From Gp6-AA40 sp035649635 (GTDB lineage: Bacteria > Acidobacteriota > Vicinamibacteria > Vicinamibacterales > UBA2999): DNA of 64,000 nucleotides. Position numbers and translations under genes: made by a program. Shown here piece after piece: positions 1 to 10,480 of this stretch. The number at the start of each line of letters is the position of its first letter. The stretch's first letter is position 1. The notes under the pieces are model-generated. The model saw only the letters and a program-made list of their open reading frames with translations. It did no database searches and was not told the DNA's origin. The stretch covers positions 1 to 64,000 of the forward strand of contig DASRJE010000157.1 in the NCBI GenBank assembly GCA_035649635.1, given 5' to 3'.

Positions 1-319
1 TCCCCATTCCCGCGGCGCGGCCGTCGCCGCGGGCCCTCCGCTCTCCCTCACCCAGAGTGCTGACATAGCCCTGGTGTCGCTCGATCGCATGGGTAACCCG
101 ACAGCCCCGTTCGTCACGACGCAGTGGTGGGTGAGACGCGACTAGGTGACTGCGATTTGTCAGCGCTAAGTTTTGGTCGTGAGGAGTTCAACACGGGGAG
201 GTGCGCCGAAAAGAACATCGCTCCCATGACAATGCGCCGCCGCCAAGAAGCAGTAGTCCCACATGGTGGAAAAGATCTACTGCGAGGTCTGCACTCCGTC
301 GATACATCTCCAGATAACG
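1..319. other. Left-edge region without a supported gene
   Basis: Open frames on both strands here have no recognisable protein family and overlap one another. The first 40 bases are very GC-rich and self-complementary (GCGGCG/CGCCGC blocks). No promoter, terminator or RNA gene can be defended. The region probably holds the end of an upstream unit plus the leader of the gene that starts at 320. Confidence 0.4.
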
Positions 320-1237
320 ATGTCAACGAACGGCCAGATCGGTGCACGCGAATCCTTCGAGGCCCGGACTGACTATTCGCGCATCTGCTCACTTCTTCGC
401 ACTGCACTTCTGGCCACCCGAAACAAAGATGGGGGATGGGGTTATGCCCCGGCCCGACGCAGCAGAATCGAGCCGACGTGCTGGGTTGCGCTTGCACTTG
501 GACATTCCGCAGGACAGCCCCCAGATGTCCAATCGCTCCGCTCGTGGCAGCGTCAGGACGATTGGTTGCTGGACGTCCCCGGGACGCCCCCGAATGCCGC
601 CTTCAACGCCCTCGCTGCGCTGACGTTTGTTCAGGCGCCGTCAGCGGCAGCTCTTGCACAGCCGATGGTCAACCGCCTGATTCAGACGAGCGGCCGCCGT
701 TTCGGGCAGAACGATGCAGTTCGGCAAGACAACAGCATTCAGGCTTGGTCATGGGTTGACGGGACGGCGAGCTGGGTCGAGCCCACCGCTTGGTGCCTGC
801 TCGCACTGAAGAAGATTCGATCTCGATTGCGCAGCCGCGAGGCGGACGAACGCATCCAGGCCGGCGAGCAATTCCTGTTCGATCGAGTCTGTTACGACGG
901 CGGATGGAATTATGGCAACAAGGAGGTCTACGGCCGGAAGTTGTGGCCCTACGTGCCGACGACAGCCTTGGCGCTCCTGGCGATGCGAGATCATCGAGAC
1001 CATTCAGTGGTGGCACGAAGCCTGGAGCAGCTGCAAAAGGATGTGGCGAGCGAACGTTCCGTGGTCGCCCTCGCGCTGACGATCATCTGTCTTCGCGCGT
1101 ATGGGGTTGAAACATACGCGCTCGAACAGACTGTGATCGGATTGTGGACTCTTGGCGATCGAGACAATCTCCTCAGCACTGCGATGATGCTTTACGCGCT
1201 TGCGGATGCGAATCGGCAGGTGGCATTTACGGTGTAA
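320..1237 (+). CDS. Prenyltransferase / squalene-cyclase-like alpha-alpha toroid protein
   Basis: About 305 residues. The repeated motifs DGGWGY near the N-terminus and DGGWNYG near two thirds of the chain, each followed by a helix ending in an alanine/leucine-rich ALALLAM-type stretch, are the QW-like repeats of the prenyltransferase / squalene-hopene cyclase toroid. At this length it covers about one toroid, so it is not a full hopene cyclase (over 600 residues), and no DXDD acid motif is seen. I chose the ATG at 320 because the 19 residues before it (from an ATG at 263) are not family-like. It ends five bases before the DUF362 lipoprotein gene, so the two are probably cotranscribed. Substrate unknown; function inferred from fold only. 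Confidence 0.7.
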   Translation: MSTNGQIGARESFEARTDYSRICSLLRTALLATRNKDGGWGYAPARRSRIEPTCWVALALGHSAGQPPDVQSLRSWQRQDDWLLDVPGTPPNAAFNALAALTFVQAPSAAALAQPMVNRLIQTSGRRFGQNDAVRQDNSIQAWSWVDGTASWVEPTAWCLLALKKIRSRLRSREADERIQAGEQFLFDRVCYDGGWNYGNKEVYGRKLWPYVPTTALALLAMRDHRDHSVVARSLEQLQKDVASERSVVALALTIICLRAYGVETYALEQTVIGLWTLGDRDNLLSTAMMLYALADANRQVAFTV

Positions 1238-1242
1238 AGACC

Positions 1243-2238
1243 ATGTCCGCTCCAGTAGAACACCGCCTTTCGCGTCGAGACTTCATCACGACACTATCGG
1301 TCCCGCTGCTTGCTGTTGGCTGCGGCCAGCCCTTCGACCCGCAACGCTTTCACGTGCCCTCGTCTTCGACGGTTGGTTTGTTTCCAGCCGGCAGCTATGA
1401 AGCCGATTTTGCGGACCTCATCTTTCGTGGACTTGGCGAGCTTGGAATCAGGCTCGCCGGCCGGCGCGTATTTCTGAAGCCGAACATGGTGGAATACGAG
1501 CTGGGGACGGCGATCAACACCCATCCCCAAGTCGTTGCGGGCGCAGCGATCGCGTGCCAGCGCGCCGGCGCATCCGAGGTGGTCGTTGGCGAGGGGCCTG
1601 GCCACCGACGCGACATCGAATACCTTCTGTCATCGACGGGTTTGGCCGATCAGCTGCGGGAACAGCGAATCAAGTTCGTCGACCTCAATCACGACGACGT
1701 TGCCATAGTGCCCTTACAAAGCTGGTTTACAGGTCTTCGCGAGCTCGCCCTGCCCGTGACGTTGCTGGAGTCGGACTTCGTCATTTCGATGCCAAAACTC
1801 AAGACGCATCATTGGGCCGGCATGACGTGCAGCATGAAGAACTTGTTTGGCACGGTCCCCGGGGCCGTATATGGGTGGCCAAAGAACCCGCTGCACATCC
1901 ACGGCATTCCGAATTCGATTCTGGATTTGACGGCGACCATCCGTCCGCATCTCGCGATCGTTGATGGGGTAACTGCGATGGAAGGCGATGGACCCATCAT
2001 GGGGCGTCCCCGCAAGCTTGGATTCGTCGCGATGGGGTCAGACCTGGTGGCGGTCGATGCCACCTGTGCTCGCGTGATTGGCTTGGATCCCGAAAAGATC
2101 GAGTACCTGAAACAGGCCGCGCGATTCCTTGGCGTTATCGACGCCGAGCGAATCGAGCATCGCGGCGAACTTCCTGCGCGATACGCCACGCGATTCGACG
2201 TCGTTCCGGCGCTCGAGTCATTGCGTCTCCCCCGATAA
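1243..2238 (+). CDS. Tat-exported DUF362 lipoprotein
   Basis: 331 residues from the ATG at 1243. The N-terminus carries a twin-arginine motif (SRRDF), a hydrophobic stretch and a lipobox-like LLAVGC, so it is probably exported folded by Tat and lipid-anchored. The rest matches the DUF362 family (KPNMV near residue 85, ISMPKLKTHH, SMKNLFG, a final D-x-V-AVDATCAR segment). Some DUF362 members carry ferredoxin clusters, but no CxxCxxC cluster is visible here. A longer frame from 1144 overlaps the upstream gene and would bury the signal, so I reject it. Role unknown; the pairing with a toroid protein five bases upstream suggests a shared isoprenoid or cell-envelope task (inference). Confidence 0.75.
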   Translation: MSAPVEHRLSRRDFITTLSVPLLAVGCGQPFDPQRFHVPSSSTVGLFPAGSYEADFADLIFRGLGELGIRLAGRRVFLKPNMVEYELGTAINTHPQVVAGAAIACQRAGASEVVVGEGPGHRRDIEYLLSSTGLADQLREQRIKFVDLNHDDVAIVPLQSWFTGLRELALPVTLLESDFVISMPKLKTHHWAGMTCSMKNLFGTVPGAVYGWPKNPLHIHGIPNSILDLTATIRPHLAIVDGVTAMEGDGPIMGRPRKLGFVAMGSDLVAVDATCARVIGLDPEKIEYLKQAARFLGVIDAERIEHRGELPARYATRFDVVPALESLRLPR

Positions 2239-2400
2239 CGCGGGCGAGCACCGATTGCTCGACATTCGAACTGGATGTTTGACCTGGCGACGTGTGGTCG
2301 CCTGCCTGTCACCTAGACTGCGGCTGTCGCGAGTAGAGAAGTTCAGGGTTGTAGAGCCTTGGAGTGGGGGCGGACTGAACGTGGGAGTAGAACCCGCTGT

Positions 2401-2574
2401 TCAGACCAGAGCGCTGACAAGCGTCATCACTTGGTGAACGGTGTCGCGCACCAGGTTGTTCATAGCCTCGAGCGCGTTCGTGGGCCCGCCAAACAAGATG
2501 ACGCCGACAACGATTGCGATGCCGACCGGCGCCAGCATCATCAGCCCGTCGTTGCCATGTCCGCTTGTGTTCAT
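2401..2574 (-). CDS. 57-residue single-span membrane peptide, last gene of the pilus operon
   Basis: Starts with ATG overlapping the TGA of the PAP2 gene (ATGA at 2571-2574), so translation is probably coupled. Residues 11-30 form one hydrophobic span (LMMLAPVGIAIVVG...), followed by an amphipathic helix (NALEAMNNLVRDTVHQVM). No family recognised. The size and one-span topology recall small accessory subunits, but there is no prepilin G-x4-EY cleavage motif, so it is not a pilin. The longer reading in this frame, up to 2772, overlaps the PAP2 gene and looks non-coding. Confidence 0.55.
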   Translation of the reverse strand: MNTSGHGNDGLMMLAPVGIAIVVGVILFGGPTNALEAMNNLVRDTVHQVMTLVSALV

Positions 2575-3578
2575 CGCTTCACTCCAAACGAGCTCGACGT
2601 TGGTGCTTCCTGGTTGGCCGGCATCCAGCGCCGGCCGAAAAGGCGGAACGCAGCCAGGCTCGTGAGGAACACGACCCCAGTGGCGATCACGTCGATAAAG
2701 TAGTGGGCTCCCGTCAGTACCGTCGAGGCGACCAGACCAACGTTGAGCACGGCGACCGGAACGAGCCACCATCGGCGACCACGAAACATCCAGGTCACCA
2801 TCATCGCGCCAGCGGTGTGAAACGACGGCATCGAGATGAGGCCTTCAAGGTCGTCGAAGCGGAGAGTTCCGAAGGATCCATCTCGTAACGCCTCGAACTG
2901 ATGGATGAAACGAGACTGATCGATCGTGGATTCGAACCCGTAGTATGTGAACGCACACGCTGCGGGGAAGATCGCCAGGCTGGCGAGGGTCACGAGCAGG
3001 CAGAAATGAAAATGGAAGAAGTACTCCCACAGCCGGTCACGGTCCCTGAAGATCAATCCGGCGGCGATCGGCGCGAACAGGAACTGGGGCAGGAGGGAGA
3101 AGTAACACACTTTGAGCAGCACGTCGATCGTTGGATGCGCACGCGTCCATGAAACCAGGCTAGGAACGTGAACCCCAAGCGCTCCGTCGGCAGCGGCCAG
3201 CCAGTGGTCGATGAGCGGTTGCCCGAGCCTTACGGCGGCGTACTGCGCTGGCGATGAAATATTGGTCAGGAGCAGCATCAGGGCGACGGCGATCATGAGG
3301 TCGTTCACGACTGCACCCTGACGCCGATCGGGAACGAGCTGATGATGTGTCCAGATGCCAACCAACAGCGCAATGAGTAGAGCATGAGGGGCGATCGTGC
3401 CCCATTCGAACGAGAGGCCCAGATTTCCATAAAGCGGCACAGTGAGTGCCAGCACGACGGCCTGGCACACAAGGCTCACTCGCGCCATTGGCACGAGGCC
3501 AGCCGCAAGTCGAGCATGGAATCGTACTCGCGGCGCCGCTATGGCACTACTACGGGCGGACATCTGGGATGACATCAC
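2571..3578 (-). CDS. PAP2-superfamily integral membrane phosphatase/transferase (PAP2_3 type)
   Basis: 335 residues with about six membrane spans. The PAP2 core is visible near the C-terminus: PSFHT (catalytic His of the PSxH motif) followed some 40 residues later by GAHYFIDV (His-x3-Asp). The KxxxxxxRP first motif is not seen, as in the PAP2_3 / inositol-phosphorylceramide-synthase-like branch. These enzymes act on lipid phosphates or move phospho-head groups at the outer face of the membrane. Two starts are possible (3578 or 3563), both a few bases after the double-VWA gene; it is followed by an overlapping small membrane gene. The position suggests cotranscription with the Tad pilus operon. 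Substrate unknown. Confidence 0.75.
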   Translation of the reverse strand: MMSSQMSARSSAIAAPRVRFHARLAAGLVPMARVSLVCQAVVLALTVPLYGNLGLSFEWGTIAPHALLIALLVGIWTHHQLVPDRRQGAVVNDLMIAVALMLLLTNISSPAQYAAVRLGQPLIDHWLAAADGALGVHVPSLVSWTRAHPTIDVLLKVCYFSLLPQFLFAPIAAGLIFRDRDRLWEYFFHFHFCLLVTLASLAIFPAACAFTYYGFESTIDQSRFIHQFEALRDGSFGTLRFDDLEGLISMPSFHTAGAMMVTWMFRGRRWWLVPVAVLNVGLVASTVLTGAHYFIDVIATGVVFLTSLAAFRLFGRRWMPANQEAPTSSSFGVKR

Positions 3579-3583
3579 AGGAA

Positions 3584-5605
3584 CTATTTCTCCGGCGCGA
3601 AGTAGCCGCCTCGACTCTTGACGGCCATCCCGTGATGGCGTGTCGCGATCCGAACCGTCCGCCAGCTGCCATTGCGCGCGGCGTTCGTCGAGGTGTAACT
3701 GACAACAAATCGGCGTCGAATGCCCTCGATGACCCGCGCGTAGTCGTCGCGGAGGCTCGAGACTTCTTTCGGAAAATAGGCAAGGCCGCCGGACTCAGCG
3801 GCGAGCCGCTCGAGTAGTGCGCGGTCCACGCGGGGACCGAGACCGATCGGATAGATCACTGCGTCGGTCTCCCTTAGCGCGGCGAGCACGTCGGTCTGGT
3901 TGTGCACGCTTCCCGGACCTGTCCCGGGATTGTTCTCGTCGCGTCCATCCGATAGGAGAACGACGACCTTTCTACCCTCAGTTCTCTTCAAGCGCATCAA
4001 CGCATCGGTCAGCCCGTCGTAAAGCGCTGTGCCGCCTTTGGCGTTGTATCCGTCGATCGCGGCGACGCTGTCCTTGCGGTCGGTCGTCAAGTCGTGGGCG
4101 AACACCGACGTGTCCGAGAAGAGCAGCACGCCGAGTGCGTCCTCGGGCCTGAGCGCATCGACGAATGACTGAGCGGCCGTCTTGACGTTGTCGACCGCCT
4201 TGGCCATGCTGCCGCTGGCATCGAGCGCGAGCACGATCGAGACGGGTGCCACGGCCTCCTGAAAGGTGTCCACCTTCTGGGTGACATCATCTTCGATGAC
4301 GGCGAGGTCCTCGAGCGCCAGGTCCGGGAACTGACCATGCTCGTCGATCACGGTGAACTCGAGCGACGGCCTGACCGGCGGCGGCTTGGGTGCGAAGTAG
4401 CCGGCGCGCGTTCGGACTTTCTGTGACGGATCGGAGGTCGAGAGCACGATTCGCCGCCAGGCGCCGTCGACGGTCTGATTCGTCGGCGAGTAGCTGATCA
4501 GATAGCGCTGCTGCACGTCTTCCGCGACGAGCTCGTGGACTGCCGGAAGATCCGTCTCTCGCCACGGAAAGAACACGCGCCCGCCGGTATCGTGCGCGAT
4601 CTGTCTGAGCGCGCGATCTCCCTTGATCGAGATTCCGGCGACGCCGCCGATGCCAATCACGTACACCGACGCGTGCGCGGACTGCACCGCAGCTAACGCA
4701 TCCTCGATCTTCATGTGGCTGTTTTCGTCGTACCCGTCGGTGATCAGGACAATGACATGCCGCCCCTCGGCGCCTTCCATCAGGCGCGAGGCCTCGATGA
4801 GCCCGTCGGAGATCGCCGTGCCTCCTTTCGAAGCGATTGCCCCTACCGCCTCGGCGATCGTCTCGCGATCGCCGGTCGGCCCGGTGATCGCTCCGAGCGA
4901 CTTCGTAAACGGCGCCACGATGATGCGATCGTCTGGCCGGAGGAAGTCGGCGAGCCGCGCGGCGGCCCTGCGAACGAACGCCATGCGGGTATGCATGCTC
5001 TGGCTCGAGTCCACCAGCAGCGTGTAGGTTACCGGCAGCGTCTCACTGGTGGCGATGTCGATCGTCTGCGGTTCGTCGTCCTCCACCACGCGGAACGAAT
5101 TTGCCTCCAGCCCGTTGACGGAGCGCCCAGTCTTGTCCATCACCGTCGCTTCGAGCAGCACGCGCGAGACGCCTGCCGTCTCGACAATCTCGAACGGGGC
5201 GAGATCGATCGCCGCCGAAGCGGTGTTGCCCAGGGTATCGCTCGCATCCACGCGAATACGCGTCGGCTCGAAAGGGTTGTCATCGGTCCACTCGACCGCG
5301 TACGGCGGGCCAACCGGGTCGTCGCCCGCCAGCTTGTCATTCACGTAAAACTTCACCGATTCGAGGGCGACCTGTGGCGAATGCGCGACCTGTGCCACGA
5401 TTCGAATCGTGCCCGGCAGGCCGAGGCGACCGAGCGGCGACGTAATCCGCACCGACAGCGGGACGGCCGTATCGTCGTCGGCGTGGACGACCACCGAGCC
5501 CGGGCGTAGACCCGGGCCCGGCGACAGTAGCGCTGCCGCGACCAGCCCTGCGACGAGAGCGGTCCGAAGCCTTGTGCGATACGGCATTTCGAAGTATCCG
5601 GTCAC
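3584..5605 (-). CDS. Secreted protein with Ig-like domain and two VWFA-related domains
   Basis: 673 residues. GTG start at 5605 overlaps the TGA of the AAA+ gene; an ATG six codons in (5587) gives a cleaner signal peptide (MPYRTRLRTALVAG...). Order: signal peptide; Ig-like beta domain about 50-140; first VWA domain with MIDAS DSSQS at 199-203 and later TDG; second VWA domain with MIDAS DASGS at 462-466 and later SDG. Each VWA is preceded by a short module ending in a VVEDD- or VIEDD-type strand, as in Acidobacterial 'VWFA-related' proteins. Both metal sites look intact. Coupled to an AAA+ ATPase and placed after tadC, it could be a metal-dependent adhesin or assembly partner of the pilus (inference). 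Confidence 0.85.
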   Translation of the reverse strand: MTGYFEMPYRTRLRTALVAGLVAAALLSPGPGLRPGSVVVHADDDTAVPLSVRITSPLGRLGLPGTIRIVAQVAHSPQVALESVKFYVNDKLAGDDPVGPPYAVEWTDDNPFEPTRIRVDASDTLGNTASAAIDLAPFEIVETAGVSRVLLEATVMDKTGRSVNGLEANSFRVVEDDEPQTIDIATSETLPVTYTLLVDSSQSMHTRMAFVRRAAARLADFLRPDDRIIVAPFTKSLGAITGPTGDRETIAEAVGAIASKGGTAISDGLIEASRLMEGAEGRHVIVLITDGYDENSHMKIEDALAAVQSAHASVYVIGIGGVAGISIKGDRALRQIAHDTGGRVFFPWRETDLPAVHELVAEDVQQRYLISYSPTNQTVDGAWRRIVLSTSDPSQKVRTRAGYFAPKPPPVRPSLEFTVIDEHGQFPDLALEDLAVIEDDVTQKVDTFQEAVAPVSIVLALDASGSMAKAVDNVKTAAQSFVDALRPEDALGVLLFSDTSVFAHDLTTDRKDSVAAIDGYNAKGGTALYDGLTDALMRLKRTEGRKVVVLLSDGRDENNPGTGPGSVHNQTDVLAALRETDAVIYPIGLGPRVDRALLERLAAESGGLAYFPKEVSSLRDDYARVIEGIRRRFVVSYTSTNAARNGSWRTVRIATRHHGMAVKSRGGYFAPEK

Positions 5606-6924
5606 GCGTAGACGGCGGCAGGCTCCTCGTCCACGACGAAGTAGCCTTCACATGCCGCGTGCAGGAGTTCGTTAGTCAGCCGTCGCGGCTCGCCGAGGTA
5701 CTCCGCCAACGAAAGCGCCTGTTCGATCAGGTCGCGGGGTTGGCAGCCGCGCAGCGCGATTTTTCGGCGCTTGTAGAACCCAGTGAGCAGGTCGTCAACA
5801 AGTCCGTCGTGGTAAGGCACGTCGCACTTCAGGCAATAGCTCTGGAAAATCTCCCGGAATTCCTGGACGGTCGGGCTTTCCGCGAGAACTTTGTAGTGAA
5901 TTCGACGCAGGAAGGCCTCGTCCACCAGCGTGGAGGGCTGCAGGTTCGTCGCGAAGACGAGCAGCACGGCAAACGGCAACTCGAACTTCTGTCCGGTCTG
6001 CAGCGTCAGGTAGTCAACCCGGCTTTCGAGCGGCACGATCCATCGATTAAGGAACTGTCGCGGCTCGACCTGCTGGCGGCCGAAGTCGTCGATCACCAGC
6101 ACGCCGCCGTTGGCCACTGCCTGCACCGGCGCGTGGTAGAACCCGGATGTCCGGTTATGGCTCAATTCCAGCGATTCCAGGGTCAGCTCGCCTCCCACGG
6201 TCACGAGCGGGCGCCGGCAGCGCATCCACCGCCGATCCACCGCCGCTTCGTCAGCGAGTCCGTCGCCTTCAGGCAGCGGAAGCTCGTTGTGGTTCACCGG
6301 GTCGAACAGCCGTACGATCTGCCCCTCGACTTCGAGCGCATACGGAATCGCAATGTCGCCATCGAGCAGGTTACGAATCGCTTGCGAGATGACCGACTTT
6401 CCGTTGCCTGGTGGACCGTAGACGAACAGCGAATGCCCGGCGTTGATTGCCGGGCCTAGCTGATCGAGCACGCGTTGACCGACGACGAGATGCCCGAATG
6501 CACCGCGCACGCGGTTGCGTGTTGCCGTGTGCGGCGCCTTCTTCTTCCACTCCTGAAGGTACGCGATGTAGTTTGACAGTGGCACCGGCGCAAGCCCGAC
6601 ATACTGGTTGTGCTCGAGAAAGATGGTCACCCGGGTGCGGCCCGCGTCCGTAATTCGGTAGCGGTACGACGCGGGCCCGACCATGGCGCCGCCAATGATT
6701 GCGATCTGGTGTTGCGATTTGAGGGCATGGATGGCCGGCTCAATCGCGCTGAACCGCAAGCCAAGACGTCGTGCCAGTTCGGAGCCGGTGAGCTCGCCTG
6801 CAAAGTGCATGTGCTTCAGCGTGAGCTGAAGAAGCAGGTCGAGCGACAGGCCTGTCTCCTCGAGGGTTATCGGCGCAGATGGGTGCGGCAGCACCTGTGG
6901 GACGTCGAAACGTTCGGAAGTCAT
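5602..6924 (-). CDS. Winged-helix AAA+ ATPase linked to the Tad operon
   Basis: 440 residues, cytoplasmic. The N-terminal ~100 residues look like a winged helix (SELARRLGL...; ITDAGR wing). The AAA+ core has Walker A GPPGNGKS at 170-177, Walker B VLVIDDF near 274-280, sensor-1-type FATN and an arginine pair in AFLRRIHYK. Overall it resembles MoxR/ATPase-chaperone proteins that pair with VWA proteins, although the extra DNA-binding-like domain is unusual for that group. Its stop overlaps the GTG of the double-VWA gene by four bases, the arrangement seen for MoxR-VWA pairs. Role in pilus assembly or control is inferred from position only. Confidence 0.75.
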   Translation of the reverse strand: MTSERFDVPQVLPHPSAPITLEETGLSLDLLLQLTLKHMHFAGELTGSELARRLGLRFSAIEPAIHALKSQHQIAIIGGAMVGPASYRYRITDAGRTRVTIFLEHNQYVGLAPVPLSNYIAYLQEWKKKAPHTATRNRVRGAFGHLVVGQRVLDQLGPAINAGHSLFVYGPPGNGKSVISQAIRNLLDGDIAIPYALEVEGQIVRLFDPVNHNELPLPEGDGLADEAAVDRRWMRCRRPLVTVGGELTLESLELSHNRTSGFYHAPVQAVANGGVLVIDDFGRQQVEPRQFLNRWIVPLESRVDYLTLQTGQKFELPFAVLLVFATNLQPSTLVDEAFLRRIHYKVLAESPTVQEFREIFQSYCLKCDVPYHDGLVDDLLTGFYKRRKIALRGCQPRDLIEQALSLAEYLGEPRRLTNELLHAACEGYFVVDEEPAAVYA

Positions 6925-7064
6925 GTCAATTCACTCACGCAATCGCTAACCGTTGTTTTTGTCAGTGGCTGGGTCGCCGTGCGGTCGACGTGTATCGTCC
7001 AGCCCCAGGCACACGCGCCCGGGGCCAGGGATGCGACAATGCCGACCTTGAACCTGCCTGTTGC

Positions 7065-7163
7065 TTACTCTTCTTCGCGACTGAGGCGCGACCGTCGACG
7101 CTGCATGTAAATGATCCCGGCAACGAATGCGCCGCCGATGAGTGCGATAGTCGTGAAATCCAT
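7065..7163 (-). CDS. 32-residue single-span membrane peptide between tadC and the AAA+ gene
   Basis: Reads MDFTTIALIGGAFVAGIIYM, then a basic-acidic tail QRRRSRLSREEE and TAA. A strong Shine-Dalgarno (AGAAGGAG, complement of 7174-7181) lies 10 bases before the ATG. One hydrophobic helix (residues 4-20) followed by an arginine-rich cytoplasmic anchor fits an N-out/C-in membrane peptide. It starts 36 bases after tadC ends and is followed by 140 non-coding bases before the AAA+ gene. It is too short for usual gene callers. Family unknown. Confidence 0.65.
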   Translation of the reverse strand: MDFTTIALIGGAFVAGIIYMQRRRSRLSREEE

Positions 7164-7199
7164 GTCGTTTTCTCTCCTTCTGTCGTTAACGTGAGACCG

Positions 7200-8111
7200 T
7201 TACACTGACGTCGCAGCGAAGAACCTCACGAATTTGATGACTGCCGGGCCGATGGTGACGACGAACATTGCGGGGAACAAACAGAACACGAGCGGAAAAA
7301 TCAGTTTGACGCCAAGCTTCTGGGCGCGTTCCTCGGCGCGCTGGCGGCGCTTCGTCCGGCTCACCTCCGCCTGGGTGCGGAGAGCCTGAGAGATGCTCGT
7401 CCCGAAACGGTCCGTCTGGACGAGCATGTTTACGAGCTGGCGCACATCTTCGACCTGAGTTCTTCCGGCAAAGTTCTTAAACGCTTCCATTCGCGCTTTG
7501 CCGGCACGGATTTCCGTCGTGATGATTCCCAGTTCCTCCGCCAGCGCCGGGTGAGAGACGACCAGTTCCTCGGAGGCCTTGGTGATGGCCTGGTCAAGGC
7601 CCATCCCGGCCTCGACGCAGACGATCAGCAGGTCGAGGGCGTCGGGAAGTCCATTCGCGATGAGCTTCTTTCGTTTCTCTGCCTGGCGGCTCAGCCAGAA
7701 ACCCGGGAGCATGTAGGCCAAGACGGCAGCCAACGTGCCCATCAGCAGCCCGCGCGACGAGCCAAGAAAATAGACGCAAAGGATCAACACGAGCGCCGGC
7801 AGACCCACCTCGCAGATCGTGTAGACGACCGGCGCCATCGGGCTGCGATAGCCGACGCGCGCCATTTTCTTCTGGAGCCGCGACATGTCCTTCGGCGACT
7901 TCGGGAGCAGACGATTCGCCCGCGCAAGGCGCGGATCGAGCTCGCCGATTGCGAGCGATGTCTCCATCGCAAGAACGCCCGCCTCGCCCGCCCCGTGAAG
8001 CCGTTGCCGCCCAGGCGCCCTGCGGCGCAGCACTTCGAGAATGACGTACGTGCTCGCGAATGCTATGGAGACGAACAGGCCGCCAACCGCGAGCATGAGT
8101 TCAAGTGTCAT
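7200..8111 (-). CDS. tadC: Tad pilus inner-membrane platform protein TadC (GspF/T2SSF family)
   Basis: 303 residues. One N-terminal span, a cytoplasmic section, two spans near 115-150 (ALVLILCVYFLG; LAAVLAYMLPGFWL) and a C-terminal span, with the T2SSF helical domain between (NGLPDALDLLIVCVEAGMGLDQAI). TadB and TadC together form the inner-membrane platform on which the TadA ATPase acts. Starts 13 bases after tadB; order tadA-tadB-tadC is canonical. Length is typical. Confidence 0.92.
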   Translation of the reverse strand: MTLELMLAVGGLFVSIAFASTYVILEVLRRRAPGRQRLHGAGEAGVLAMETSLAIGELDPRLARANRLLPKSPKDMSRLQKKMARVGYRSPMAPVVYTICEVGLPALVLILCVYFLGSSRGLLMGTLAAVLAYMLPGFWLSRQAEKRKKLIANGLPDALDLLIVCVEAGMGLDQAITKASEELVVSHPALAEELGIITTEIRAGKARMEAFKNFAGRTQVEDVRQLVNMLVQTDRFGTSISQALRTQAEVSRTKRRQRAEERAQKLGVKLIFPLVFCLFPAMFVVTIGPAVIKFVRFFAATSV

Positions 8112-8124
8112 GGGTATCTTCCTG

Positions 8125-9090
8125 TCAGTACTCGATGTTGACGAGCTTCTTGATGATCAGCATCCCGACGGTCTGGAGAACAATCGCTGCGATGACCATC
8201 GGTGGACCCATCGGATCCTCGATCAACGTTTTGATGTGCCCCGGCATCAGGACCATCATTGCCGCGGCGAGCGAGGGTGGCAGCCCCGAAAGCACCCAGC
8301 CTGTGATGCGGCCATGGGCGGAGATCACGCGTATCTGGCGCTTCACTTTGAAGCGGTCCCGAATCACATTTGCCAGGTTCGCCAGGATCTCAGCGAGGTT
8401 GCCGCCGCTCTCTCGCTGTGTCAGCACCGCGGTCACGAAGAAACGGGCATCGAGGAGCGGTACCCGCTCGGCGAGAGCCTTGAGGGCTTCGTCGAGCGGC
8501 ATGCCGAAGTTCTGCTGGTCGTAAAGGAGGCGGAACTCACCGGCCACCGGTTGCGGCGCCTCTTCGGAAACGAGCGCAAGACCGGTCGTGAAGGCGTGTC
8601 CTGCTCGGAGCGCGCGCGCGATCAGGTCAATGGCCTCCGGGAACTGCTCCTCGAACGTCCTGATCCGCCGGGCCGCCTTGAAACGAACGACCACGAACGG
8701 CACGCACGCCAGGATGCAACCGACACCGAGCCCCAGCCACCACAGTCGAGCGAACCAGGAAATCGCGAACCATCCCCCCAGGAACAGGCCCGCCGATATG
8801 AGCAGCAGTCCACCGACGGACAGCTTCATGTCGGCCCGGGCCAGGAGCTTCTTCAGAGGGCCGGCGATTCGATCCGATCGCTCGAGCGCCGCATCGAGTG
8901 ACGTTATCGCGCTCTGCTTTTCGGTGTCCTTGAGGAAGTCGATTCGCTTCGCGATCTTCTGCCCGACCGCCGCCCGCAATCGATTGCGCAGCTGTCCCTG
9001 TTCGCGCGATTCGGATCGCTCGAACAAGACCCAGTACGTGCCGGTGACCAGCGCGAGAATGCCAACAAACGTGAGAGCAACGAACAGCAT
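8125..9090 (-). CDS. tadB: Tad pilus inner-membrane platform protein TadB (T2SSF family)
   Basis: 321 residues. N-terminal membrane anchor (VALTFVGILALVTGTYWVL), two spans near 125-165, then the T2SSF domain (FPEAIDLIARALRAGHAFTTGLALV), with conserved QRESGGNLAEIL and a C-terminal span. Partners with TadC as the platform for Flp pilus extrusion. Ten bases separate it from tadA and 13 from tadC, indicating one transcript. Confidence 0.92.
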   Translation of the reverse strand: MLFVALTFVGILALVTGTYWVLFERSESREQGQLRNRLRAAVGQKIAKRIDFLKDTEKQSAITSLDAALERSDRIAGPLKKLLARADMKLSVGGLLLISAGLFLGGWFAISWFARLWWLGLGVGCILACVPFVVVRFKAARRIRTFEEQFPEAIDLIARALRAGHAFTTGLALVSEEAPQPVAGEFRLLYDQQNFGMPLDEALKALAERVPLLDARFFVTAVLTQRESGGNLAEILANLANVIRDRFKVKRQIRVISAHGRITGWVLSGLPPSLAAAMMVLMPGHIKTLIEDPMGPPMVIAAIVLQTVGMLIIKKLVNIEY

Positions 9091-9100
9091 CTATTCCCCC

Positions 9101-10462
<1,362 letters not shown>

Positions 10463-10480
10463 CTGTGATTTCTCCTGAGA

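Noticed and set aside
3584..6924. AAA+ / VWA pair as a magnesium or cobalt chelatase
   Set aside because: The VWA protein is secreted with an Ig-like domain and there is no cobalamin or chlorophyll gene nearby.
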